A stretch of 8,729 nucleotides of DNA, taken from contig JBGOTP010000222.1 of the NCBI GenBank assembly GCA_041476545.1, positions 1 to 8,729 on the forward strand. Reading direction: 5' to 3'. The stretch is from JBGOTP01 sp041476545 (GTDB lineage: Bacteria > Acidobacteriota > Vicinamibacteria > Vicinamibacterales > CAVVIG01). The position numbers and the translations under genes were made by a program. Shown here piece by piece: positions 1-6,596 of the stretch. The notes under the pieces are model-generated. The model saw nothing but the letters and a program-made list of their open reading frames with translations, was not told where the DNA came from and made no database searches. The first letter of the stretch is position 1; the number at the start of each line of letters is the position of its first letter.

Positions 1-51
1 AGCCACAACAGAGTTGGTGGTGCCCAGGTCGATTCCGATAATTTTGCTCAT
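1..51 (-). CDS. dnaK: DnaK (Hsp70) chaperone, N-terminal 17 codons only
   Basis: Read on the minus strand from an ATG at 51-49, the sequence gives MSKIIGIDLGTTNSVVA, the hallmark opening of bacterial DnaK. It contains the phosphate-1 loop (DLGTTNS) of the actin-fold nucleotide-binding domain. DnaK is the cytoplasmic ATP-dependent chaperone that works with DnaJ and GrpE. A Shine-Dalgarno GAGGG (complement of 58-62) lies 6 nt before the ATG, which supports this start. The rest of the gene runs off the left edge, so nothing can be said about the substrate-binding domain or about a following dnaJ or grpE. It is transcribed divergently from the PBP1A-type gene. Identification is near certain because the residues match the family exactly; only the small size of the fragment limits it. 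Confidence 0.93.
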   Translation of the reverse strand, partial: MSKIIGIDLGTTNSVVA

Positions 52-80
52 TGAATTCCCTCGAAAGACGACGATGTATC

Positions 81-100
81 CGGGGGCAGACCCCCGTCTG
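81..100 (-). other. Two mutually exclusive hairpins in the dnaK leader
   Basis: In the predicted 5' leader of dnaK, CGGGGG (81-86) can pair with CCCCCG (91-96) around a 4-base loop. Alternatively CAGAC (87-91) can pair with GTCTG (96-100), also around a 4-base loop. The two stems share bases 91 and 96, and each stem occupies the loop of the other, so they cannot coexist. The first is all G-C and much the stronger. Whether either affects translation is unknown; the ribosome-binding site lies about 20 nt further on and is not itself paired in either fold. Confidence 0.35.
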
Positions 101-122
101 ATCTCTTGGTGATATCCGTCTA

Positions 123-151
123 ACTATGAAATATGAGTGATAGATTGTCAA
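123..151 (-). promoter_or_regulatory. Probable sigma70-type promoter of dnaK
   Basis: On the minus strand there is a perfect -35 hexamer TTGACA (complement of 146-151), a 17-bp spacer, and a -10-like CATAGT (complement of 123-128, 4 of 6 matches to TATAAT). Transcription would start near 115-117, giving a leader of about 65 nt before the dnaK ATG. No CIRCE operator (TTAGCACTC-N9-GAGTGCTAA) and no clear sigma32 promoter is visible in this interval, so heat-shock control, if present, works differently. The element also overlaps the region where the divergent PBP gene must start transcription. Confidence 0.5.
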
Positions 152-237
152 TCAATGGGAAGTGCCCTCGTCCTTGGTACACTATGCCACCCAGGACCGG
201 CGGGGCGAGGACGGATCAGGCGGGGACGCGAAAGACC

Positions 238-243
238 GAGGGA
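238..243 (+). promoter_or_regulatory. Shine-Dalgarno that decides the PBP1A start
   Basis: GAGGGA lies 5 nt before the GTG at 249. No comparable site precedes the upstream in-frame GTG at 162, where only TGGGA directly abuts the codon. This favours 249 as the true start of the PBP gene. Confidence 0.6.
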
Positions 244-248
244 CTAGC

Positions 249-2582
249 GTGGCTCACTACGTTATCAGGTTCGCGAAACGCGCCGGCCTCGTCGCGCTGT
301 TTGTAGTCGCGGCGGGGGCCGGGATTTTAAGCGGCGTGCTCTTCGCGTACGCCGGGGATCTTCCCGAGATCTCCGCTCTCGACAACTACGCGCCGAGCAC
401 CATCACGCGCATCTACGCCGCTGACGGGCAGCCGATCGGTGATTTCGCCGTGCAACGCCGGCTGGTGGTCGGCTACGACGACATCGCACCCCAGCTCCGC
501 GAGGCGATCATCGCGGCCGAGGATGGCGACTTCAATCGACACTTCGGCCTGAGCATCTCGAGCATCGCCGTACGCATCGCCAGCGACATCCTGAGAGTCG
601 TCAAGGACCGGGTTGGCGGACACCCGTCGCGCCCCGCCGGCGCGAGCACCATTACGCAGCAACTCGCGCGCAATCTCCTGCCGAACACGGTCGGATATCA
701 GATTGGCGACGTCAGCCTCGAGCGGAAAATCCGCGAGGCCATCGTCGCCATCCAGATCGAAAAGCGCTACACCAAGCGAGAAATTCTCACCTTCTACGCC
801 AATCACATCCTGTTCGGACACGGCACGTACGGCGTGGAAGCGGCGGCGCGTCTCTATTTCAATCGATCCGCGAAGGACGTCTCCCTCGAAGAAGCCGCGC
901 TGCTGGCCGGCATCATTCAATCCCCCGCGCGCCAGAGCCCCTTTGTCAGTCTCGATGCCGCGACGCGCCGCCGCAACTACGCGTTGCAGCGCATGGCCGA
1001 CGAAAGCTTCATCACGCGGGCCGAGGCCGACAACGCCAGGAAGAACCCGATCGTCCTGCGCGGCCAGCCGCAGCAGCCACGATCGGTCGCGCCGTATTTC
1101 GTTGAAGAGATCCGCAAGCACCTGGAACAGCAATATGGCGCGAAGGCCCTCTACGAGAACGGCTTGTCGGTGACGACGACGCTGAACGTGAAGATGCAGG
1201 AAGTGGCCAATCGAGCGGTCGACCGCGGGCTGCGGCGGCTCGACAAGCGCCGCGGTTTCCGCCGTCCGCAGACAAACGTCACGACCGCAAAGTCGACGAT
1301 CGCCGGGTATAAGGACGAACGATGGTCGCGCCCCATCGTCGCTGGCGATATCGTGCCCGCGGTCGTGACCGCCATCGGGAAGCCCGCCCCGGCGGGAGGC
1401 GCGCGGCTCCGCATCGGGCGGTACAACGCAGACCTGATGCGCGAGGGGTTGGCCTGGACGCACCGGGCCACGGCCGCCGAACTCTTCACGGTTGGGGACC
1501 TCATCGAGGTCGAGATCACGAAACTGGACGACGCCGCCGGCATGGCATCGGTGACGCTCGAACAGGCGCCGATTGTCCAGGGCGCGCTCATCGCCATCGA
1601 CAACCGCACCGGACAGATCCGGGCCATGGTGGGCGGCTCTAACTTCAACCTCAGCAAGTTCAATCGCGCCGTTCAGGCGTATCGGCAGCTCGGTTCCACC
1701 TTCAAGCCCATCGTCTACACGACGGCTATCGACCGGGGATTGACGCCCGTGTCCACCATCATCGACGCGCCCGTGAGTTATTCGGCTGGCAACGGACAGA
1801 CGTACGCCCCGCAGAACTACGACCACAAGTTCGAAGGCACGATCACGCTGCGCCGCGCGCTCGAGGACTCCCGCAACATCCCCGCGATCAAAACGATGGA
1901 TCTGGTGGGCCCGCCAAACGTGCTGTCGTACGCCAAGCGCTTCGGATTCACCGAGGACTTTCCGCCCTACCTGCCGATCGCGCTCGGCGCGGGAGATGCC
2001 ACGCTTCTCGAGATCACGAGCGCCTATACGGTGTTCCCCAATCAGGGCGTCCGCATGAAGCCGTACGACATCCTGAAGGTGCTGGATCGCGACAGGAATC
2101 TGCTCGAAGAGAATCGCAGCGACCCGGTGGACGTAATCCGAGCCGACACGGCGTTCGTGATGACGAACCTGCTGCGCGGTGTCGTTCAGCGGGGCACGGC
2201 GGCCAAGGCCGCGAGCATCGACTGGCCGCTGGCCGGCAAGACGGGCACGGTCGACAACAACACCGACGCCTGGTTCGTCGGATTCGATCCCGACATTACG
2301 GTCGGTGTCTGGACGGGGCTGGACGAAAAGAAACCGCTGGGGCCGAACGAGACCGGTGCGGCGGCCGCTCTGCCGATCTGGATGGAATTCATGCAGGCCT
2401 ACATCGACGCCCGCCCCGACAAGGAACACCGGCCCGAGTTCGACGTGCCGGGGAATATCGTATTTCTCTGGGTGAACAAGGCGACCGGCGCTGTATTACC
2501 TGGCGAGACCGCCGGGGGAATCCGCGAGGCCTTCATTGCCGGCACGCAGCCTGGGGCCGAGACGTTCAGTCGTCAACCCTGA
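249..2582 (+). CDS. Class A penicillin-binding protein, PBP1A family (bifunctional peptidoglycan glycosyltransferase/transpeptidase)
   Basis: Inner-membrane enzyme that polymerises lipid II into glycan strands and cross-links the stem peptides. Numbered from the GTG at 249 (777 aa): short basic cytoplasmic tail, one membrane segment about 13-35, GT51 glycosyltransferase about 60-240 with E91-D-G-D-F-N-R-H-F-G100, the GASTITQQL motif from 131 and R159-K-x-x-E163, an OB-like insert about 363-440, then the transpeptidase with S483-T-F-K486 (acyl-serine), S541-R-N543 and K664-T-G-T667. All catalytic motifs are intact and the length is normal for PBP1A (mrcA/ponA-like). The open frame extends to a GTG at 162 (806 aa), but that codon has no spaced Shine-Dalgarno, whereas the GTG at 249 follows GAGGGA by 5 nt and places the membrane segment near the N-terminus. 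The gene is divergent from dnaK and convergent with the small membrane protein gene downstream. Function is secure; only the start is uncertain. Confidence 0.95.
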   Translation: MAHYVIRFAKRAGLVALFVVAAGAGILSGVLFAYAGDLPEISALDNYAPSTITRIYAADGQPIGDFAVQRRLVVGYDDIAPQLREAIIAAEDGDFNRHFGLSISSIAVRIASDILRVVKDRVGGHPSRPAGASTITQQLARNLLPNTVGYQIGDVSLERKIREAIVAIQIEKRYTKREILTFYANHILFGHGTYGVEAAARLYFNRSAKDVSLEEAALLAGIIQSPARQSPFVSLDAATRRRNYALQRMADESFITRAEADNARKNPIVLRGQPQQPRSVAPYFVEEIRKHLEQQYGAKALYENGLSVTTTLNVKMQEVANRAVDRGLRRLDKRRGFRRPQTNVTTAKSTIAGYKDERWSRPIVAGDIVPAVVTAIGKPAPAGGARLRIGRYNADLMREGLAWTHRATAAELFTVGDLIEVEITKLDDAAGMASVTLEQAPIVQGALIAIDNRTGQIRAMVGGSNFNLSKFNRAVQAYRQLGSTFKPIVYTTAIDRGLTPVSTIIDAPVSYSAGNGQTYAPQNYDHKFEGTITLRRALEDSRNIPAIKTMDLVGPPNVLSYAKRFGFTEDFPPYLPIALGAGDATLLEITSAYTVFPNQGVRMKPYDILKVLDRDRNLLEENRSDPVDVIRADTAFVMTNLLRGVVQRGTAAKAASIDWPLAGKTGTVDNNTDAWFVGFDPDITVGVWTGLDEKKPLGPNETGAAAALPIWMEFMQAYIDARPDKEHRPEFDVPGNIVFLWVNKATGAVLPGETAGGIREAFIAGTQPGAETFSRQP

Positions 2583-2591
2583 CGGGGCTTC

Positions 2592-2619
2592 GCTCTAGCT
2601 CTCAGTCCTCAGCTCTCAG
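2592..2619. repeat. Four tandem heptanucleotide units (CTCTCAG type)
   Basis: Four consecutive 7-mers read GCTCTAG, CTCTCAG, TCCTCAG and CTCTCAG, so the last three end in CTCAG and two are identical. They sit in the 55-bp gap between the convergent ends of the PBP gene and the small membrane protein gene. The pattern resembles the short tandem heptanucleotide repeats scattered in intergenic DNA of some bacteria. It contains no dyad and is not a terminator. Confidence 0.6.
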
Positions 2620-2637
2620 CCCTGACGTAGCGCGTTC

Positions 2638-3162
2638 CTAACGCTGACTCCGGAGCACGCTGTTGTTCCGGGCCCCGACGATGGCCATGAGGCCATTGGT
2701 GGCCAGCATCATGCCGATGGCCTGCCCGCGACGATGTGTGCGCCACAGATGTTCGGCGGTCAGAATTGTTGCAGCCGTCACGCCGCCCTTGACCGCCCAG
2801 ATCGCCACCGGCGAGCCCCCTGTCAGGCGCATGATGCCGTTGGCTTCCCTCGCGCCGCTCGCGATGCCCTTTACGGTCGCGTGAGCATCGTAGGCGTTCA
2901 GACTCGCAAGGCCGACGTAGAGCGCCGGGAGCAGTGTGCCGCGCGATGAGGGCTCCGGACTCCTCAGAAAGGACATCGACTGCGAAGTGGCGTTCACGGG
3001 GTTGACGAGCGCTTCCGCCGCGGGCCCTGCGGTCACGCTCGCGGCCGTCCAGCGGATGTCGGCGGTGGTCGCTGGCACCGTCGCGATCTCATCCGCGCCC
3101 ATGGCCTGGACAGTCGAGGTGAGGATGATGAAGACGAAGGCGGCGGCAATGCTGCGAACCAT
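2638..3162 (-). CDS. Small secreted-then-membrane protein, unknown function (DUF5658-like)
   Basis: The 174-aa product starts at an ATG preceded by GGAGA (complement of 3169-3173) at a 6-nt spacing. Residues 1-20 look like a cleavable signal peptide or a membrane anchor (basic MVR, hydrophobic AAAFVFIILTSTVQA). Residues 21-75 are an Ala/Thr/Ser-rich linker. Hydrophobic stretches follow at about 76-92, 117-136 and 147-165. The segment LNAYDAHATVKGIASG (88-103) followed by R-E-A-N-G-I-M has the D...T...G..E.N spacing I associate with the DUF5658 family of small membrane proteins. That link comes from memory of the pattern and is not firm. No catalytic residues are recognisable. The gene is monocistronic, converges on the PBP gene and has a strong hairpin in its leader. 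It is a real gene judging by its start, its codon pattern and its protein-like segment order; its function is unknown. Confidence 0.7.
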   Translation of the reverse strand: MVRSIAAAFVFIILTSTVQAMGADEIATVPATTADIRWTAASVTAGPAAEALVNPVNATSQSMSFLRSPEPSSRGTLLPALYVGLASLNAYDAHATVKGIASGAREANGIMRLTGGSPVAIWAVKGGVTAATILTAEHLWRTHRRGQAIGMMLATNGLMAIVGARNNSVLRSQR

Positions 3163-3183
3163 GTGGAATCTCCGGTCTTATCC

Positions 3184-3204
3184 CCGGCGCGGTCGGTGCG
3201 CCGG
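3184..3204. other. Perfect 7-bp G/C hairpin in the leader of the small membrane protein gene
   Basis: CCGGCGC (3184-3190) and GCGCCGG (3198-3204) form a perfect stem around a 7-base loop. On the minus strand it lies about 11 nt upstream of the Shine-Dalgarno of the 174-aa gene, so it would be in its 5' leader. It could be an attenuating structure, an mRNA-stability element or a protein-binding site; there is no T-run that would make it an intrinsic terminator. Further upstream, CTGGT (3226-3230) and ACCAG (3236-3240) form a second, weaker dyad. Confidence 0.4.
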
Positions 3205-3313
3205 TTGACCATCCACATAGCGAGACTGGTGCCGAACCAGGGAATGTCGTTAACCGATTGATGGGAGACGAGTTATCAGTACTGTAATTTGGTGGACAGA
3301 TGTGTCATGTGAC

Positions 3314-3347
3314 CGTGCCGCACGGGGCAGCGTGCGCGAGCGGCACG
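3314..3347 (-). terminator. Compound hairpin downstream of the minus-strand regulator operon
   Basis: CGTGCCG (3314-3320) pairs with CGGCACG (3341-3347), and directly inside it CACG (3321-3324) pairs with CGTG (3331-3334). This leaves a 6-base loop and a 6-base one-sided bulge. It lies about 55 bp beyond the stop codon of the single-domain receiver, the right place for the end of that transcript. There is no U-tract on the minus strand, so it may be a 3' stabiliser or assist factor-dependent termination rather than act as a classical terminator. The rest of the 3163-3402 spacer shows only a repeated 8-mer (AGATCTGA at 3351 and 3383). Confidence 0.4.
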
Positions 3348-3402
3348 TGCAGATCTGAAACCTGGGGCCTGAAAATGGAACGAGATCTGAGTAGAACTCG
3401 AG

Positions 3403-3792
3403 CTAAAACGACGTCCGGTGGACTACCAGGAGGGCGATCGCTTCGAGCAACGCCGCGGGAGTGAATGGCTTGTCCAGGTACGCTTCGCGCTCCCACATCG
3501 ACGACTTCTCATCGAACAGCCGGTCTGTGTGACCGGTGAGATACAGCACCTTCAGATCGGCGTTCAACGAGCGCAATCGGCGGGCCAGTTCGTGGCCGTG
3601 AATGCCCGGCATGATCTCGTCCGTGATGAGCAGATCCAACTCGTCGGCGTCTCCTGCCTGTTCGAGCGCCTCTTCGCCGCTGGCCGCTTCGACGAGTTGG
3701 AAGCGCCGGTCGGCGAGACACCGTCTGACGAACGATCGGATGCCGGGCTGGTCATCAGCGAGCAGAATCCGTAGGGGCGCCTGCGAATCCAT
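3403..3792 (-). CDS. Single-domain response regulator (CheY-like receiver)
   Basis: The 129-aa protein is one complete receiver domain with no output domain. The acidic pair is D13-D14, the phospho-acceptor D58 (LLITDEIMPG), the switch threonine T86 (LYLTGH) and the conserved lysine K108 (LDKPF). Such proteins act by protein-protein contact or as phosphate shuttles or sinks in relays. The ATG follows AGAGGAG (complement of 3798-3804) at 5 nt. It is separated by a single base from the stop codon of the NtrC-type gene, so the two are cotranscribed and probably translationally coupled. As the last of four minus-strand genes carrying receivers or a phosphotransfer histidine, it plausibly takes or passes phosphate in the same relay; its actual target cannot be read from sequence. 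Confidence 0.9.
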   Translation of the reverse strand: MDSQAPLRILLADDQPGIRSFVRRCLADRRFQLVEAASGEEALEQAGDADELDLLITDEIMPGIHGHELARRLRSLNADLKVLYLTGHTDRLFDEKSSMWEREAYLDKPFTPAALLEAIALLVVHRTSF

Positions 3793-3793
3793 C

Positions 3794-5212
3794 TCAACTC
3801 CTCTGTTCGCCGACTTTGGGCTGAGTGAGCGCGAGCCGGTCCAGCCAGCGGTAGAGCGACCGACGGCTGATGCCCAGCAGGCGCGCCGCCTCCGTCTTGT
3901 TGCCGCCCGCCTGCCTCAGAACTCGATCGATCTGACCACGCTGAGCGCCCGACAGGCTGTCGCCGTCGATCAACGTATCCGGCACCAGCACAACAGGGGC
4001 GAACTCGCTGACCGGCGGCGGGCTGGCCGATCCAATCCTCATCGCGCGCCGGATGTCGCGTTCCCCGACGATCCGGGCTTCGCTCAGCAGGCAGGCCCGC
4101 TCGATGACGTTTCTCAATTCGCGAATATTGCCCGGCCACTGCGATTCCTGCAGCGCCCGTTCGGCGGCCGTCGTCACGCCGGTCAGCTGGCGGTCCAGAC
4201 GCGCGGCGCACTCACGGACGAACGCCGCCGTCAGGAGCGGAATATCGTCGCGGCGCTCGCGCAACGGCGGGAGGTGGATCTCGAGGACGCTCAGTCGAAA
4301 ATACAGATCCGTGCGGAACTTGCCGGCGGCCCCTTCGGCCCTCAGGTCGCGATTGGTGGCCGCGATGACGCGCACATCGACGTGCTTGGTCTCGAGCGAC
4401 CCGACGCGCTGCACTTCGCCGTATTCGACGGCCCGGAGCAGCTTCGGTTGAACGCTCGACGGCAATTCGCCCACTTCGTCCAGGAACAGCGTGCCGCCGT
4501 CCGCGTGCTCGAACACGCCCACTTTTGTTTCGACCGCGCCGGTGAACGAGCCGCGTTGATGGCCAAACAGCTCGCTCTCGAACAGCGTGTCGACGACGGC
4601 CGAACAATTGACCGTGAGAAACCGGTTCTGGCGGCGCGGCCCGACCTCATGAAACGCGCGCGCTACGAGTTCCTTGCCCGTGCCGGTCTCACCGGTGATG
4701 AGCACGGTGCGCACGTGCGGCGCGAGCCGGCGGATCGAGTCGAACAGCTCCTGCATTGCGGCGCTGCGGCCGATCGTGCCGTAGAACTCGAATCGACGCG
4801 CGACATCGGCGTCGATTTCGAGCAGCGTCTCCCGCCGCTCGATGCCTTTCTGGACCGTGGTCAACAGCTCCCGCAAGCGATCGAAATCCAGAGGCTTGGT
4901 CAGATAGTCGAGCGCGCCACGCTTCACGGCCTCGATGGCCGTGTCGACGCTCGCGTGGGCGGTCATCAGCACCACGGCACAGTCCGGGTCGAGATCACGA
5001 ATCGCGCGCAGGACCTCGAGGCCGTTGATCTCAGGCATGTGCAGATCGACGAGCACGACATCCGGGCGCAGTTGGTCGATCTGAGCCAGAACGTCCCCGG
5101 CTCCGTCGTGGCAAACCACGTTGAACTGCAGGCTTCGTCCAAATCGCTCCACGAGCGTCAGGATGCCCGGTTCGTCGTCGATCGCCAGCAGCATCGGACC
5201 CAGATCGTTCAT
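3794..5212 (-). CDS. Sigma54-dependent NtrC-family response regulator
   Basis: The 472-aa protein has the full three-domain NtrC layout. The receiver is about 1-120 with D12-D13, phospho-acceptor D56 (VLVDLHMP), T84 and K106. The AAA+ sigma54-interaction domain is about 145-375 with Walker A GETGTGKE (174-181), the sigma54-contact loop GSFTGA (221-226), Walker B TLFLDEVGEL (241-250) and the R-finger region FRTDLYFRL (299-307). A Fis-type helix-turn-helix is at about 425-460. It should bind upstream enhancer DNA and use ATP hydrolysis to open promoters bound by RNA polymerase-sigma54. The second position of the contact loop is Ser, not the commoner Ala. Its ATG overlaps the stop of the preceding DHp-only gene by 4 nt (ATGA), and the next receiver gene starts 1 nt after its stop. 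I see no clear -24/-12 promoter in the window, so its targets probably lie elsewhere. Confidence 0.95.
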   Translation of the reverse strand: MNDLGPMLLAIDDEPGILTLVERFGRSLQFNVVCHDGAGDVLAQIDQLRPDVVLVDLHMPEINGLEVLRAIRDLDPDCAVVLMTAHASVDTAIEAVKRGALDYLTKPLDFDRLRELLTTVQKGIERRETLLEIDADVARRFEFYGTIGRSAAMQELFDSIRRLAPHVRTVLITGETGTGKELVARAFHEVGPRRQNRFLTVNCSAVVDTLFESELFGHQRGSFTGAVETKVGVFEHADGGTLFLDEVGELPSSVQPKLLRAVEYGEVQRVGSLETKHVDVRVIAATNRDLRAEGAAGKFRTDLYFRLSVLEIHLPPLRERRDDIPLLTAAFVRECAARLDRQLTGVTTAAERALQESQWPGNIRELRNVIERACLLSEARIVGERDIRRAMRIGSASPPPVSEFAPVVLVPDTLIDGDSLSGAQRGQIDRVLRQAGGNKTEAARLLGISRRSLYRWLDRLALTQPKVGEQRS

Positions 5213-5418
5213 CGGCTGGTTTCCCCTTCCGGACGCGGCGCCCGGGCGATGGCCTCGAGCGCCCGCCCGGCGGCGGTGTTGATCTCCTGCAGGTCGGGGC
5301 GCCTGAGGTCGCCACTCTCCGTTTCCTGCAGCATGATTTCGCTGAAGCCGAGGATGATGCTCAACTGATTCTTCACATCGTGCAGCCAGCGATCGAATGA
5401 CGGTGAGATGTCCGGCAT
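5209..5418 (-). CDS. Stand-alone histidine phosphotransfer (DHp/Spo0B-like) protein, no kinase domain
   Basis: The 69-aa protein starts at the ATG 5418-5416, one base after the stop codon of the HD-GYP gene. An in-frame ATG at 5469 would give 86 aa but would overlap the coding end of that gene. Residues 12-24 read LHDVKNQLSIILG, a histidine-kinase dimerisation/phospho-acceptor helix with candidate phosphohistidine H13 and the H-D-x-x-N-x-L-x-x-I-x-G pattern. A second helix is predicted at about 38-58 (PDLQEINTAAGRALEAIARA), as in a two-helix DHp hairpin. No N, G1 or G2 ATP-binding boxes exist and there is no room for them. The expected role is to accept and pass phosphate between receivers, as Spo0B or Hpt proteins do; alternatively it is the remnant of a kinase that lost its catalytic domain. 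The clean ATGA overlap with the NtrC-type gene argues that it is maintained. Function is inferred. Confidence 0.75.
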   Translation of the reverse strand: MPDISPSFDRWLHDVKNQLSIILGFSEIMLQETESGDLRRPDLQEINTAAGRALEAIARAPRPEGETSR

Positions 5419-5419
5419 G

Positions 5420-6448
5420 TCAGACCCGTTCACGGGGATCGAGACGCACAAACGCGTCCACCAGATCACTACGGCGCCAGCCGGACGCCGCTTCTTGAAA
5501 CAGCTCCTCGTACGCCCGCTCGATGGACACGGCCGCCTTGTAGGGCCGAACCGTCGTCAGTGCGTCGAAGACGTCGACGACGCCCATGATCTGGGCGAGG
5601 AGCGGAATGGCGTCGCCTCGGAGCCGATCGGGATAGCCGCTGCCGTCGAGCCGCTCGTGATGGTGCCGGACGATCGGACGTACGCGACGCAGGGACCGCA
5701 CGTCGCCGCACAGCCGATCCCCAATCAGCGTGTGCTGCTGCATCACGAGGAACTCCCCAGGGGTCAGTCGTCCCGGTTTCAGCAGGACGGCGTCCGGAAT
5801 CCCGACCTTGCCGACATCGTGCAGGTACCCGCCCCGCGCGAGCGCGGCGATGTCATCGACGGTGAGGCCAAGGGACCGGCCGAAATCGACCGCGTAGCGC
5901 GCCAGCCGCTGGCAGTGTCCCTCGGTCGTCACGTCGCGCGCCTCGATGGTCAACGCCAGGCTCAGAATCACCGACTCCGCCGTGTCCAGATCGTCGGTGT
6001 ACTTCTTCATGCGGACGAGCGAACGCACGCGAGCGATTAACTCCTGCGGGTTGACTGGTTTGCAGATGAAGTCGTCCGCGCCGACCTCGAGGCCGATGAG
6101 CCGGTCGCGACTCTGCCGCAGGGCGGTCACCAGGATGACGGGCACGAGGCGCGTCACCGGGTCGTTCTTGAGCCGCCGGCACGTCTCGAAGCCGCCGAGC
6201 GTCGGCATCAGCACGTCCATCAGAATCAGGTCCGGCTGGTGGGTATAGACGCTGGCCAGCGCCTCCTCCCCATCGTGCGCGGTGATGACACGATGCCCAT
6301 CCCGGACGAGGATGCGTTCGAGTAGCCTAGCACTCGCCTCGAGGTCGTCGACGACGAGAATCGTCCCCGTGGGGCTCGCGAGCCGGGCCGCCGACAGATC
6401 GGCGCTCAGACCGTCCCACGCCCGCGATTCAATAGTTGCCAGAGACAT
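5420..6448 (-). CDS. RpfG-like response regulator with HD-GYP cyclic-di-GMP phosphodiesterase domain
   Basis: The 342-aa protein has two domains. The receiver is about 28-148 with D34-D35, phospho-acceptor D78 (LILMDVLMP), T107 and K130-P131. The HD-GYP domain is about 155-325, with a metal-binding H178, H210-D211-V-G-K214, H262-H263-H264-E265 and the signature DGSGYP (268-273). HD-GYP enzymes hydrolyse cyclic-di-GMP, linking phosphorylation to the switch between motile and sessile states. All signature residues are present, so it should be active. I chose the ATG at 6448 (MSLATIESRAW). The frame stays open upstream to 6685, but that extension is Cys/Pro-rich and is antisense to the kinase's repeat. 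No strong Shine-Dalgarno precedes 6448; GGAGGAAG occurs about 25 nt upstream. It heads the four-gene operon and is divergent from the kinase gene. Confidence 0.93.
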   Translation of the reverse strand: MSLATIESRAWDGLSADLSAARLASPTGTILVVDDLEASARLLERILVRDGHRVITAHDGEEALASVYTHQPDLILMDVLMPTLGGFETCRRLKNDPVTRLVPVILVTALRQSRDRLIGLEVGADDFICKPVNPQELIARVRSLVRMKKYTDDLDTAESVILSLALTIEARDVTTEGHCQRLARYAVDFGRSLGLTVDDIAALARGGYLHDVGKVGIPDAVLLKPGRLTPGEFLVMQQHTLIGDRLCGDVRSLRRVRPIVRHHHERLDGSGYPDRLRGDAIPLLAQIMGVVDVFDALTTVRPYKAAVSIERAYEELFQEAASGWRRSDLVDAFVRLDPRERV

Positions 6449-6516
6449 TACGCGCCCATAGTGTCGGTTGGTTCTTCCTCCGGCAATGTCGGAAGTTGTC
6501 TGACACGGCGACTGAG

Positions 6517-6531
6517 CTAGAGGGACTCTAG
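6517..6531. promoter_or_regulatory. Perfect inverted repeat in the divergent regulator promoter region
   Basis: CTAGAG-GGA-CTCTAG is a perfect 6-bp dyad with a 3-bp centre. It lies midway in the 148-bp gap between the divergent HD-GYP and kinase genes. It is a candidate operator for a dimeric regulator such as the adjacent NarL-type protein. The dyad does not resemble a promoter hexamer, and I could not confidently place -35/-10 elements for either direction. Confidence 0.3.
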
Positions 6532-6596
6532 TGTTATGTATCGACAGAACGATGGCAGTCTTGTAGGGTTCTTGTGCAATTCTGACCAGCTGAACC

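Noticed and set aside
52..161. HrcA/CIRCE operator or sigma32 promoter for dnaK
   Set aside because: No TTAGCACTC-N9-GAGTGCTAA and no CTTGAA...CCCCAT pattern was found; only a sigma70-like promoter fits.
162..248. 29-residue N-terminal extension of the PBP from the GTG at 162
   Set aside because: It is hydrophilic with no spaced Shine-Dalgarno, whereas the GTG at 249 has GAGGGA. I kept it only as an alternative start.
327..2429. 700-aa open frame on the minus strand
   Set aside because: It is fully antisense to the PBP1A-type gene, has Arg/Asp/Val-rich composition with no motif, and is a normal shadow in GC-rich DNA.
3602..5368. 588-aa open frame on the plus strand
   Set aside because: It is antisense to the NtrC-type and receiver genes, whose motifs are complete; the sequence has no recognisable domain.
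6449..6596. Sigma54 -24/-12 promoter for either divergent operon
   Set aside because: No GG-N10-GC arrangement with TGGCAC/TTGC context was found. The nearest candidate near 6570 has the wrong spacing (8 bp).
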